The notes beneath the pieces were generated by a model. The model made no database searches. It was not told the DNA's origin and saw only the letters and a program-made list of their open reading frames with translations. A stretch of DNA of 30,468 nucleotides from JAAZBI01 sp964461005 (GTDB taxonomy: Bacteria; Bacillota_I; Bacilli_A; RF39; UBA660), in NCBI GenBank assembly GCA_964461005.1, contig CAYWQQ010000005.1:1-30468 (forward strand). The letters are read 5' to 3'. How positions within the stretch are numbered: the stretch's first letter is position 1; the number at the start of each line of letters is the position of its first letter. Shown one piece after another: positions 1-7,786 of this stretch. The position numbers and the translations under genes are program-made.

Positions 1-53
1 GATATTTTATCAATTCACTATTAGAGTTGTAAATACACTCATCACCCGCTCCA
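1..53 (+). pseudogene. tRNA-Gly-like 3' end (remnant or partial)
   Basis: The last 16 bases, CTCATCACCCGCTCCA (38-53), look like the 3' half of the T-stem, the acceptor strand, the discriminator T and the CCA of Firmicutes tRNA-Gly(UCC), as I recall that sequence. GAGTT at 24-28 fits the 5' side of the T-stem. The loop between is about 11 nt with no TTCRANY motif, and nothing in bases 1-23 resembles a Gly anticodon arm. A terminator follows 12 bases later, as expected after a tRNA. It may be a decayed tRNA, an attachment-site scar, or a non-canonical tRNA cut by the window edge. An open minus-strand frame also crosses it but has no ribosome binding site. Confidence 0.35.
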
Positions 54-65
54 ATTATAAACATT

Positions 66-94
66 AAAAAATCAATCAATAGATTGATTTTTTT
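66..94. terminator. Bidirectional intrinsic terminator
   Basis: A 12-bp stem (66-77 with 82-93), loop AATA, with an A-run on one side and a T-run on the other. It can end the minus-strand PHP gene (stop at 117-119) and any plus-strand transcript entering from the left. Confidence 0.85.
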
Positions 95-116
95 AATATC
101 TTTAAAAAGCAAATTA

Positions 117-1091
117 TCATCTCAGGCTATTTAATATAGATAGACTTTTAATTTTTATATTATTATTTTTACCACTTCCTAGTTCGACATCAGGTTTAAT
201 TGTTTCACCATGATAATCACTGCCTCCACTTACAAGCAAATTATACTTATTTGCTATATTAAGATAATATTTTATTTCTTCTTCAGTATGACTTGAATGA
301 TAAACTTCAATTCCGTTTAATCCATCACTAATCATTTTTTTTAATAAAATTAAAAATTCTTTTTCAGATAATTCTAGAGATTTAGGATGGGCTAGCACAG
401 ATATTCCTCCACTGTTTGAAATTAAATCTAAACATTCTTGATAATGTAATCCCTTTTTAATAACACTGGTTTTTTTATAAGCTGATATCAAATATTTATC
501 AAAAGCTTCTTGAATTGATGATGCGTAGCCATATTTAACACATAATTTAGCTAAATCGGGGCGACCTAAATTGTGATTTTCATTTACCAATTTTTTTATG
601 TCTTCATAATTAAAAAATATGTCATAATCTCTTTTTATTTGTTCCATGACGGATAAAACAGAATTAATACTATTATTTCTCATATCATCCATTTTTTCAT
701 TTAATGTCTTATTAAACAAATCAATATCATAACCCAAAATATGCATTCTTCCTGATGAAGTTTTTACAGTCATTTCTATACCATTAACAATTTTAATGCC
801 ACTATCTATAATTAATGAATCTGATCTATCTATATTTTTGATGCCTTCGATAGTATCGTGATCAGTGATTGCAATAACTCCGATTTTATTTTCAACAGCT
901 AAGTTAATTAGTTCTCTAGGTGATAAGTCGCCATCTGAGTAATTAGTGTGAGTATGCATATCTATTGTTTTTTCACTTCTCAAATACGGATTAATAATAG
1001 TATCAAAATACATATTATTTAATGCTTGCAACATAGCTTCGTTTTCACTTTCTTCCATTTCATAGTATATTTCACTAGCAGATTTGTTCAT
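117..1091 (-). CDS. PHP-domain phosphoesterase (TrpH/YciV-like)
   Basis: This is a 324-residue metal-dependent phosphoesterase of the PHP superfamily. The first metal motif is HTH at residues 46-48, followed by SDGD and by TDHDT (about 76-80). Later come GIEM, a GRPDLA segment, a LAHP motif and a C-terminal GGSDYHG, the normal order of PHP metal ligands. Characterised TrpH/YciV relatives act as 5'-3' exonuclease RNase AM or nucleoside 3',5'-bisphosphate phosphatases; the substrate here is not shown by the sequence. About 40 extra N-terminal residues precede the domain. I chose the ATG at 1091 because AAGGAG lies about 10 bases upstream; the ATG at 1100 overlaps that site. It is divergent from the LysR gene and may be its target. 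A DNA polymerase PHP domain is unlikely because there is no polymerase part. Confidence 0.85.
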   Translation of the reverse strand: MNKSASEIYYEMEESENEAMLQALNNMYFDTIINPYLRSEKTIDMHTHTNYSDGDLSPRELINLAVENKIGVIAITDHDTIEGIKNIDRSDSLIIDSGIKIVNGIEMTVKTSSGRMHILGYDIDLFNKTLNEKMDDMRNNSINSVLSVMEQIKRDYDIFFNYEDIKKLVNENHNLGRPDLAKLCVKYGYASSIQEAFDKYLISAYKKTSVIKKGLHYQECLDLISNSGGISVLAHPKSLELSEKEFLILLKKMISDGLNGIEVYHSSHTEEEIKYYLNIANKYNLLVSGGSDYHGETIKPDVELGSGKNNNIKIKSLSILNSLR

Positions 1092-1122
1092 AGTTATCAT
1101 CTCCTTAATTTCTTCTATCTAT

Positions 1123-1151
1123 TTGTATTATATGACTATTTTTGATATAAT
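1123..1151 (+). promoter_or_regulatory. Promoter of the LysR gene
   Basis: TTGTAT (1123-1128), 17-base spacer, TATAAT (1146-1151), preceded by TGA as an extended -10. The predicted start near 1158 lies inside the inverted repeat. On the minus strand a TATAAT (complement of 1127-1132) with a weak -35 inside the left arm could serve the PHP gene. Confidence 0.65.
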
Positions 1152-1173
1152 TAAAATACATATTAATTATATC
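1144..1173. promoter_or_regulatory. Perfect 11-bp inverted repeat, candidate LysR operator
   Basis: GATATAATTAA (1144-1154) and TTAATTATATC (1163-1173) are exact reverse complements separated by 8 bases. The repeat covers the -10 and start site of the plus-strand regulator and the -35 region of the divergent minus-strand gene. That layout is typical of autoregulating LysR family operators; binding is inferred. Confidence 0.65.
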
Positions 1174-1193
1174 TACCATAACGGGAGGTTATT

Positions 1194-2084
1194 ATGAATA
1201 TAAATTTGGAATTATACAGAATGTTCTATGTTGTCGCTAATTGTCAAAACATTACTAAAGCAAGTAAAGAACTAAATATATCACAGCCTGCAATTAGTAA
1301 ATCTATTAAAAGCCTTGAAGAACAATTGGGTGGATTGCTGTTTACGAGAACTAGAAAAGGTGTTGTTTTAACTGAAGAAGGAAAAGAATTTTACTTTTAT
1401 ATAAAACAAGCCATTGAATATATTAGCAGTGCTGAAAACAAATTTACTGATCTAATAAATTTGGAAACCGGTTGTATAAGAATAGGAATTAGTACTACTT
1501 TAACAAAAGAGTTTTTATTGCCATACATTGAAAAATTTAATTTACTTTATCCAAAAATCAACATAAATATATCAACATATATAGCCTCCGAATTGATTCC
1601 AAAATTAAAAAACGGATTAATTGATATTATAATTTTAAATATGAACACTAAAGGATATGGTAAAGATATTGATATTGTCAAATGTAAAAAAATTGATGAC
1701 TGTTTTATTGTAAATGAAAGGTTAAAGCATTTAAACGATAAAGAAATATCATTTAAAGATTTAAATAATTACTCATTAATATTACAAGCAAAAGGTTCAA
1801 ATACCAGAGAATTTATAGACCAAGTAGCAGAGAGTAATAATGTAATATTAAAACCAAATATTGAATTAGCTAGCTACTCATTAGTTGTAGACTTTACTAA
1901 AATAGGTTTGGGCATTGGCTATGCAACAAAAGAATATATAAAAGAAGAGTTGGATAATAAAGAATTATTTAAATTAAAGATAAAAGAAAAAATTCCATCT
2001 AGATACATAGGCATAGCCACATCAAAAAAACATTTACCTAATTTTAGTGCAAAAAAACTAATTGAAATAATTATAAAAGGTTAA
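1194..2084 (+). CDS. LysR-family transcriptional regulator
   Basis: A 296-residue protein of normal LysR length. Residues 1-65 form the winged helix-turn-helix (pattern NITKASKELNISQPAISKSI, then LEEQLG and LFTRTRKGVVLTEEG). Residues from about 90 form the periplasmic-binding-protein-like effector domain, starting at CIRIGIS. It should bind DNA as a dimer or tetramer and respond to a small molecule that cannot be named from sequence. The ATG at 1194 follows GGGAGGT at a good distance. It is divergent from the PHP phosphoesterase gene with an inverted repeat between them, so it probably controls itself and that neighbour. A strong terminator follows. Confidence 0.92.
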   Translation: MNINLELYRMFYVVANCQNITKASKELNISQPAISKSIKSLEEQLGGLLFTRTRKGVVLTEEGKEFYFYIKQAIEYISSAENKFTDLINLETGCIRIGISTTLTKEFLLPYIEKFNLLYPKININISTYIASELIPKLKNGLIDIIILNMNTKGYGKDIDIVKCKKIDDCFIVNERLKHLNDKEISFKDLNNYSLILQAKGSNTREFIDQVAESNNVILKPNIELASYSLVVDFTKIGLGIGYATKEYIKEELDNKELFKLKIKEKIPSRYIGIATSKKHLPNFSAKKLIEIIIKG

Positions 2085-2111
2085 AATATTATCAATAGAC
2101 AAAGGACTAAT

Positions 2112-2140
2112 AAAAAAACTAATTACTAATTAGTTTTTTT
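2112..2140. terminator. Bidirectional terminator between lysR and rarA
   Basis: A 13-bp stem (2112-2124 with 2128-2140) with a 3-base loop, A-run on the left and T-run on the right. It serves two convergent genes and overlaps the last codons of rarA (stop at 2126-2128). Confidence 0.9.
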
Positions 2141-3349
2141 ATTTAATTGTTCAATTTTTTCATAAATATCTGCTAAAGATTGCTCATACTTACTTGTAAG
2201 TTTAGGCGTGTAATATTTTTTATCTATTAAGTTATCAGGTAAATACTGTTGCTTAACATAAGACCCTTTATAATCATGAGGATATTTATATATTTTAGAA
2301 TTTAGCTTAATTGTATTGGGTATTGGATCAATATTACCACTTTCTAAATCAGCATAGGCTTTGCTAAGGGCAAGATAAGCACTATTTGATTTAGGTGATA
2401 GTGCTAATTCTACGACTGTAACTGAAAGTGGTATTTTGGCTTCAGGCAGACCGACTCTTTCGCAAGCATTAATACATGCTTCAACCTTTGGGCCCATACT
2501 AGGGTTTGCTAATCCTATATCTTCATAAGCAATAACAGTCATTCTACGATAAATACTATCTAAGTCTTCAACTAATAATAACCTTGCTAAATAATGAAGA
2601 GAAGCATTAACATCGGAACCGCGAATTGATTTTTGGAAAGCACTTAACAAATCATAATGATTTGTTTCGTTATTATCATAAAGAAAAATAGGTTTGCTAT
2701 TTATTTTTTGAATACCATCAATAGTTATTTTTTTGCTTTTAGAAGAAAAATAAGCTATTTCTAACAAGTTATAAGCATTCCTTAAATCTCCTGAAGATAG
2801 TTCAGCAATATATTCGATGGTTTTTTCATCAATTTTAATATTTTTTAATGATTTATGATTTATCGCTTGATTTAAACCTTGGATAATATGATTTTTTGTT
2901 AAAGGTTTTAATTCGAATATTTGACATCTACTTCTAATAGCTGGGTTTATTTTGTGATATGGATTGGCAGTTGTTAATCCAATTAAAGTAATTAACCCTG
3001 ATTCTAGCACGGGTAATAATATGTCTTGTTTATCTTTATTTAATCTGTGAATTTCATCCATAATTAATATTAAACCATGATATAGTTTTGCCTCTTCAAT
3101 AACAACATCAATATCTTTTTTATTATTGATAGTAGCATTTAAAAAGCGATATTTTAAATTCATTGTATTAGCGACCGCAGCAGCAATACTAGTTTTGCCT
3201 ATTCCTGGCCCACCATATAAAATCATAGAAAACAATCTTTTATTTTCAATAAAATTACGGATTGGTCCATTTTTACCTACCAAATGATCCTGACCAATAA
3301 TTTCATTTATATTAGTTGGACGTAGTGTGATGGCTAATGGTTCGCTCAT
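2126..3349 (-). CDS. rarA: Replication-associated recombination protein RarA (MgsA) AAA+ ATPase
   Basis: A 407-residue RarA/MgsA/WRNIP1 family ATPase, which acts at stalled or gapped replication forks and interacts with SSB. Walker A is GGPGIGKT (residues 46-53) and Walker B is IMDEIHR (D98, E99). The arginine-finger/sensor region follows (TTANPYHKINPAIRSRC), and then the C-terminal tetramerisation region (DVNASLHYLARLL, AYEDIGLANP). Length is close to the usual 420-445. The start is the ATG at 3349, 7-9 bases after AAGGAAGTG; the GTG at 3358 lies inside that site and is less likely. It is a single-gene unit divergent from the 3455 gene and convergent with lysR. Confidence 0.95.
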   Translation of the reverse strand: MSEPLAITLRPTNINEIIGQDHLVGKNGPIRNFIENKRLFSMILYGGPGIGKTSIAAAVANTMNLKYRFLNATINNKKDIDVVIEEAKLYHGLILIMDEIHRLNKDKQDILLPVLESGLITLIGLTTANPYHKINPAIRSRCQIFELKPLTKNHIIQGLNQAINHKSLKNIKIDEKTIEYIAELSSGDLRNAYNLLEIAYFSSKSKKITIDGIQKINSKPIFLYDNNETNHYDLLSAFQKSIRGSDVNASLHYLARLLLVEDLDSIYRRMTVIAYEDIGLANPSMGPKVEACINACERVGLPEAKIPLSVTVVELALSPKSNSAYLALSKAYADLESGNIDPIPNTIKLNSKIYKYPHDYKGSYVKQQYLPDNLIDKKYYTPKLTSKYEQSLADIYEKIEQLNKKTN

Positions 3350-3391
3350 AAAAATCACTTCCTTTAAAGTTGAATAATTTTTAATGTAATT

Positions 3392-3432
3392 ATTATACCA
3401 TACTTGTATCTATTTAAATAGTGTGGTAAATT
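3392..3432. promoter_or_regulatory. Divergent promoter region, rarA and 3455 gene
   Basis: Minus strand: TGG then TATAAT (complement of 3392-3397), an extended -10 for rarA. Plus strand: TTGTAT (3404-3409), 17 bases, TAAATT (3427-3432) preceded by TGG, for the 164-residue gene. Matches are partial. Confidence 0.45.
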
Positions 3433-3454
3433 ATCATTATGGGAGGTTTTACAA

Positions 3455-3949
3455 GTGTCAAAAAACATAGAGCTTTTAAAAGCTATAATAAAATGTGCTA
3501 GTCAAAATTATGATTATATTGTTTTAGGAGATAAAGAATTATCGGTTGGAATTCCCAAATTAAAAGAAGGATTAACTAAAAACAATATAATTGGAATTCT
3601 AGATTCAAGAAAAAGTTTATTAAGTTCTGGTTTTGACGGAAGATATATAGGTTTTCATCAAGAAATGTTAGATTTAATAAATAGTCCTGCAATTTTCAAC
3701 AACAAAAGACTAGGATATTTAGTAAAATATTCAAGACCCTATTTACAAAAAATAGATCCAACATATTATCTCGGTAGCGAAGATAATTTAAATGAAAAAA
3801 TTGATATTATTCAAATAAATGTTGAAAACAGCATTGCAATAAACACTTATTTTGAAAATGAACAATTACTTGAAGAAATAATACAAGTTATTAGTTCTCC
3901 TATGTTCTTAGAAAAACCAGGTCGTGCTAAAACTCTTAATAGAAAATAA
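3455..3949 (+). CDS. Uncharacterised 164-residue protein
   Basis: I do not recognise this family. The frame is open for 164 codons, starts at GTG after GGGAGG with an 8-base gap, and ends in its own strong terminator, so it is very likely a real gene. The product looks soluble with no signal peptide or membrane helix. It begins with an amphipathic region (residues 1-20), then mixed alpha/beta sequence with IVLGD and IGILDSRKS, an aromatic stretch near SRPYLQKIDPTYYLGSED, and a basic C-terminus (PGRAKTLNRK). No catalytic or metal motif is evident. It sits alone between rarA and cysS, and its neighbours do not suggest a function. Confidence 0.7.
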   Translation: MSKNIELLKAIIKCASQNYDYIVLGDKELSVGIPKLKEGLTKNNIIGILDSRKSLLSSGFDGRYIGFHQEMLDLINSPAIFNNKRLGYLVKYSRPYLQKIDPTYYLGSEDNLNEKIDIIQINVENSIAINTYFENEQLLEEIIQVISSPMFLEKPGRAKTLNRK

Positions 3950-3963
3950 TTAAGAGTTTTTTT
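3929..3963 (+). terminator. Intrinsic terminator
   Basis: 12-bp stem (3929-3940 with 3949-3960), 8-base loop, then a T-run to 3963. It overlaps the last codons of the 164-residue gene and separates it from cysS. Confidence 0.85.
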
Positions 3964-4025
3964 ATAGAAAAATATACTAAATAATGATAAAATAGTAATA
4001 GAATTTATAGTGGAGGAAACAAGTA

Positions 4026-5408
4026 ATGAAAATATATAATACATTAAGTAAAAAAATAGAAAATTTTGAACCAAAAGATAAAAATAATGTAAAAATGTAT
4101 ACTTGTGGTCCAACCGTTTATGATTATGCTCATATTGGTAATTTGAGAACATATATATTTGAAGATATTTTTGAAAAAACTTTATTATATTTAGGCTATA
4201 AAGTTAACCGTGTAATGAACATTACCGATGTAGGACATTTAACTTCAGATGCAGATACTGGCGAAGATAAAATGGAAAAAGGTGCAATTAGAGAAAACAA
4301 AAGTGTTTTAGAAATTGCTGAAAAATATACTGAAGCTTTTTTTGAAGATTTTAAAAAAATAAATATTAAAAAGCCTGAGACAGTGTCAAAAGCTTCTGAT
4401 AATATTGATCAATATATTAAAATCATCGAAAAATTGTTAAGCAATAATTATGCATATATTTCTAATGGCAATATTTATTTTGATATTAGTAAAATATCTA
4501 ATTATTATCAATTATCTAATCAAAAAGATTTAAAGGTTGGAGTTCGTGATGATGTTGATGAAGATAAAAATAAAAGAAATCCTTTTGATTTTGTTTTGTG
4601 GTTTACTTCATCAAAATTTGATAATCACTCATTGAAATGGGATTCTCCTTGGGGGGAAGGATATCCAGGATGGCATATCGAATGCTCAGGTATTTGTTTA
4701 AAACATTTTGGAGAATATGTAGATGTTCATTGTGGAGCAGTAGATAATATTTTTCCTCATCATTCTAATGAAATAGCTCAAAGTGAAGCTTATCTAGGAC
4801 ATAAATGGTGTAACTATTGGGTTCACGGAGAATTTTTAACAGATAAAAGTGGTAAAATGAGTAAGTCAAAAGGAGAATTTTTGACTCTTAACTTACTAAT
4901 TAGTAAAGGTTTTAATCCTTTAGCCTATCGTTATTTTTGCTTAGGTTCTCATTATCGTAAACAATTAGAATTTACATATGAATCTTTAGAAATAGCTCAA
5001 AATGCCTATTTAAAATTATTGTTAAAAATAAAAAACATTTCAGAAAATGGTAGTATAGATGAAGAAGTATTTAATTCATATAAAAATAAATTTCAATCAG
5101 CCTTAAAAGATGATTTGAATACTTCTAATGCTTTGACTGTCTTATATGAAGTTATAAATGATAAGAGTATTTCTGATAAAACAAAAAAGGCACTTGTTTT
5201 TGATTTTGACCAAGTTTTATCTTTAAATTTAAATACTAGCAACGAATTAGAAATAAGTACAGAAATACGAAATCTAGTTCAATTAAGAGAAACATATAAA
5301 CAAAATAAACAATATGATAAAGCTGATGAAATACGAAAAGAATTACTACTAAGAAACATTGTCATTAAAGATACAAAAAATGGACCAATAGTCGAACATA
5401 AGGAGTGA
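4026..5408 (+). CDS. cysS: Cysteine--tRNA ligase
   Basis: A 460-residue class I aminoacyl-tRNA synthetase that charges tRNA-Cys in the cytoplasm. The HIGH motif is HIGN (residues 36-39) and KMSKSKG is the KMSKS loop. The zinc ligands are visible: C27 in TCGPTVYDYA, the Cys pair in ECSGICLKHFG, and HHSNE. The helical tRNA-binding C-terminus ends near KADEIRKELL. Length matches the family (about 460-470). The ATG at 4026 follows GGAGG by 9 bases. Only about 60 bases separate it from the upstream terminator, so there is no room for a T-box leader; TGA at 3985-3987 plus TAAAAT (3988-3993) is a possible extended -10. It appears to head a tight group running through the protease, transporter, kinase-like gene and alaS. 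Confidence 0.97.
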   Translation: MKIYNTLSKKIENFEPKDKNNVKMYTCGPTVYDYAHIGNLRTYIFEDIFEKTLLYLGYKVNRVMNITDVGHLTSDADTGEDKMEKGAIRENKSVLEIAEKYTEAFFEDFKKINIKKPETVSKASDNIDQYIKIIEKLLSNNYAYISNGNIYFDISKISNYYQLSNQKDLKVGVRDDVDEDKNKRNPFDFVLWFTSSKFDNHSLKWDSPWGEGYPGWHIECSGICLKHFGEYVDVHCGAVDNIFPHHSNEIAQSEAYLGHKWCNYWVHGEFLTDKSGKMSKSKGEFLTLNLLISKGFNPLAYRYFCLGSHYRKQLEFTYESLEIAQNAYLKLLLKIKNISENGSIDEEVFNSYKNKFQSALKDDLNTSNALTVLYEVINDKSISDKTKKALVFDFDQVLSLNLNTSNELEISTEIRNLVQLRETYKQNKQYDKADEIRKELLLRNIVIKDTKNGPIVEHKE

Positions 5409-5413
5409 TTAAT

Positions 5414-6079
5414 TTGGAATTAATAATTTATATAATGGCTGTTTTGCTGATAATTGGTTCTCAATTATTTGTAAAAACAAGCTATGCAAGATATAGTAGA
5501 ATAAAAAATTTAAAAAATATAACAGGATTAGAAATAGCAACTAAATTTTTAGAAGTAAATAATATTAATAATGTTGAAATTGCATTAACTGAAGGGAAAT
5601 TATCAGATCATTATGACCCGAAAAATAATGTTGTTAATCTATCGAGAGAAGTATATTCTGGAACAAGTATAGCTTCAATTGCTATTGCAGCTCACGAATG
5701 TGGACATGTTTTACAACATTCGAGGAACAATTTATTATTGAAACTAAGAAATATGTTAGTACCTATTATAAATTTTTCTACTAAAATAGGATATGTTGTT
5801 ATAATGATTGGGGCTGCTGCATCATTATTTAATTTTGTAATTATTGGTTTAATTTTAATTGGTTTTACATTAATATTTCAAATAATAACTTTACCAATTG
5901 AATTTGATGCTTCAAAAAAAGCAGTTAAGTTTTTAAAAGAGAATTACTTTGTTGATTCGGTTGAAAAAAGACAAACAAAGAGAATGCTATTTGCAGCTGG
6001 AATGACTTATTTAGCATCCGTTATAGCAAGTGCTCTTGAGATGTTGAGATTATTTTTAATTTTTAATAGGAGGAGATAA
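5414..6079 (+). CDS. YugP-type neutral zinc metallopeptidase, membrane
   Basis: A 221-residue protein of the Zn_peptidase_2 (YugP) family. An N-terminal membrane helix (residues 3-20) is followed by a soluble part and the zinc-protease motif HECGH (94-98), then two hydrophobic segments (about 115-160) and a C-terminal hydrophobic end. A GxSDHYDP stretch (61-69) also fits the family. The role in Bacilli is not well defined; the family is thought to be a membrane protease. I chose TTG at 5414: AAGGAG (5400-5405) is 8 bases upstream. The GTG at 5405 would overlap both that site and the cysS stop. It lies between cysS and the transporter with almost no gap, so it is probably co-transcribed. Confidence 0.88.
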   Translation: MELIIYIMAVLLIIGSQLFVKTSYARYSRIKNLKNITGLEIATKFLEVNNINNVEIALTEGKLSDHYDPKNNVVNLSREVYSGTSIASIAIAAHECGHVLQHSRNNLLLKLRNMLVPIINFSTKIGYVVIMIGAAASLFNFVIIGLILIGFTLIFQIITLPIEFDASKKAVKFLKENYFVDSVEKRQTKRMLFAAGMTYLASVIASALEMLRLFLIFNRRR

Positions 6080-6080
6080 A

Positions 6081-7226
6081 ATGAAACTATTTAAAAAAGA
6101 TAAGATTTCTTATGAAGAAGTAAACGAAGTGATTTTGTTGACAAAAAAAATTTTAAAAGTGTTGTTGATTCTTTTATTTGTCGTGGGAATATATGCCGTA
6201 ACATTAATTTTGAATACGTGGAAGGTTTTTGGATTCATTATTTTATTATTACAAATTTTATCGCCTTTTTTTATAGGGATTTTTATAGCTTGGTTATTAA
6301 ATCCTCTAGTTAAATTTATACAAAAAAAAGGTTTGAATAGAGTTCTAAGCACGATAATTGTTTATGTAACATTTGTTGTGTTGACTTACTTGTTAATAGT
6401 AGGTATGTTGCCTTTATTATTAGATCAATTAAATGATTTTATAAAAATATTACCATCTATTTTCAAAGAAGCTATTAATTGGGTTAATGACTTTTTAGAT
6501 AAATTTAAAAACATAGAATTTATAAATATAGAAAACTTCAAAAATGATGTTGTATTATCTGGAACAAAATTTATTGAGTCATTGACAGTAGAAATGCCAA
6601 AAAACATATTAACTTTCTTAGGTGATGCATTTTCAGCAATTGGAACCTTTGTAATAGGAATTATTATAGGTTTTTATATGTTGTTTGATTTTAACAATGT
6701 AGAAAAAACGTTAATCAATTTTTTACCAAAGAGAATGAGAAAAGATGCTTATAATTTATATAAAGAAACTAATAATTCTCTATTTGGATATGTAAAAGGA
6801 ACTTTTGCAACATCTTTACTAATATTTGTTTTAAGTTCAATTATATTTATAATAATAGGCTTAAAAGCACCTTTATTATTAGGAATGATATGTGCAATAA
6901 CTAACATAATTCCCTATTTAGGACCATATATTGGTGCTGCTCCAGCTATTTTAGTTGGATTTACTCAAGGTATAGGAATTGGTATTGCGACAACTATTAG
7001 TATTTTAATTGTCCAATTTATTGAGGGAAGTTTCATTCATCCTTTAGTTATGAGTAAAGCCATGAAATTACATCCGGTTACAATATTAATTGGATTACTA
7101 GTTTTTGGATACTTTTTTGGTATTATTGGTATGATAATAGCGGCACCTTTAATGGCTATTATTAAAGTTATAGCTAATTTTATTGATAATAAATATGACT
7201 TGATGAGTTATAGTAAAGAGGAGTAG
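6081..7226 (+). CDS. AI-2E family transporter (YrrI-like)
   Basis: A 381-residue polytopic membrane protein of the AI-2E transporter family (PF01594). Paired hydrophobic helices near the N-terminus (about 25-95) are followed by a more polar middle (about 115-180). The C-terminal helices carry the conserved NIIPYLGPYIGAAPA and IQFIEG-like segments (VQFIEGSFIHPLVM). Some members export AI-2 or act as Na+/H+ antiporters; the substrate cannot be read from sequence. GGAGGAGATAAA precedes the ATG at 6081. B. subtilis has its relative yrrI just upstream of alaS, and the same neighbourhood is kept here with one extra gene between them. Confidence 0.9.
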   Translation: MKLFKKDKISYEEVNEVILLTKKILKVLLILLFVVGIYAVTLILNTWKVFGFIILLLQILSPFFIGIFIAWLLNPLVKFIQKKGLNRVLSTIIVYVTFVVLTYLLIVGMLPLLLDQLNDFIKILPSIFKEAINWVNDFLDKFKNIEFINIENFKNDVVLSGTKFIESLTVEMPKNILTFLGDAFSAIGTFVIGIIIGFYMLFDFNNVEKTLINFLPKRMRKDAYNLYKETNNSLFGYVKGTFATSLLIFVLSSIIFIIIGLKAPLLLGMICAITNIIPYLGPYIGAAPAILVGFTQGIGIGIATTISILIVQFIEGSFIHPLVMSKAMKLHPVTILIGLLVFGYFFGIIGMIIAAPLMAIIKVIANFIDNKYDLMSYSKEE

Positions 7227-7231
7227 TTAAC

Positions 7232-7783
7232 ATGGAAATTTATGATCATAAACCACAAATTATTTTGATTTCAGGTAAAGCCCGCCACGGTAAAACCACA
7301 TCTGCTTTACTAATGAAAGAAATTTATGAAAGTCTAAATAAAAAAGTTGTTATCGCCAGATATGGTACATATATTAAACATTATGTAAAAGAATTTTTTG
7401 GTTGGGACGGCAAAGAAGAAACTAAGCCAAGAGAATTAATGCAAAAATTGGGCACCGATGTAATTCGTAAAATGCTAGGTAAAGAAGATTTTTTTGTTAA
7501 AAGAATGGTTGAAGATATTGAAATCATGAAATATTTTTTTGATGTTATTATTATTGATGATGCTCGTTTCCCAATTGAAATTGATACAATCAAGACTTTA
7601 TATCCTAGTGTTAAAACTATTAGAATAAATCGTATTAATTTTGCAACCGATTTAACAGAAGAACAACAAAAACATTCGTCTGAAATAGCTTTAGATGAAT
7701 ATAAAGAATTTGACAAATATATTATTAATGATAGTAATATTGAAGGCTTGAAAGAAAAATTTAACAAAATAATAAGGGGGTAA
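7232..7783 (+). CDS. P-loop nucleotide kinase-like protein
   Basis: A 183-residue P-loop NTPase. Walker A is GKARHGKTT (about residues 15-23), with a second-strand region VVIARYGTYIK and a Walker B-like IIIDDARFPIEI where DD-A-R is characteristic. It resembles the deoxynucleoside monophosphate kinase-like family also found in phages, so a role in (d)NMP phosphorylation is possible but not proven. The frame is densely packed: AGAGGAG lies 9-12 bases before the ATG at 7232, and alaS starts 3 bases after its stop. It is inserted between the yrrI-like gene and alaS, which are neighbours in B. subtilis. No phage genes surround it. A shikimate kinase or adenylate kinase assignment is less likely given the missing lid signatures. 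Confidence 0.75.
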   Translation: MEIYDHKPQIILISGKARHGKTTSALLMKEIYESLNKKVVIARYGTYIKHYVKEFFGWDGKEETKPRELMQKLGTDVIRKMLGKEDFFVKRMVEDIEIMKYFFDVIIIDDARFPIEIDTIKTLYPSVKTIRINRINFATDLTEEQQKHSSEIALDEYKEFDKYIINDSNIEGLKEKFNKIIRG

Positions 7784-7786
7784 TTT

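Noticed and set aside
1..64. Open minus-strand frame starting MFIIGAGDEC and running off the left edge
   Set aside because: It has no ribosome site, starts within 2 bases of a terminator stem, and the plus strand has a better explanation (tRNA-Gly-like 3' end). It cannot be excluded without more sequence to the left.
3961..4025. T-box riboswitch before cysS (and before alaS)
   Set aside because: The cysS leader is only about 60 bases with no antiterminator motif, and alaS has a 3-base gap to the preceding gene.
3847..4152. Minus-strand open frame across the 3455 gene end and the cysS start
   Set aside because: It runs antisense to two supported genes and through a terminator, with no ribosome site or recognisable domain.
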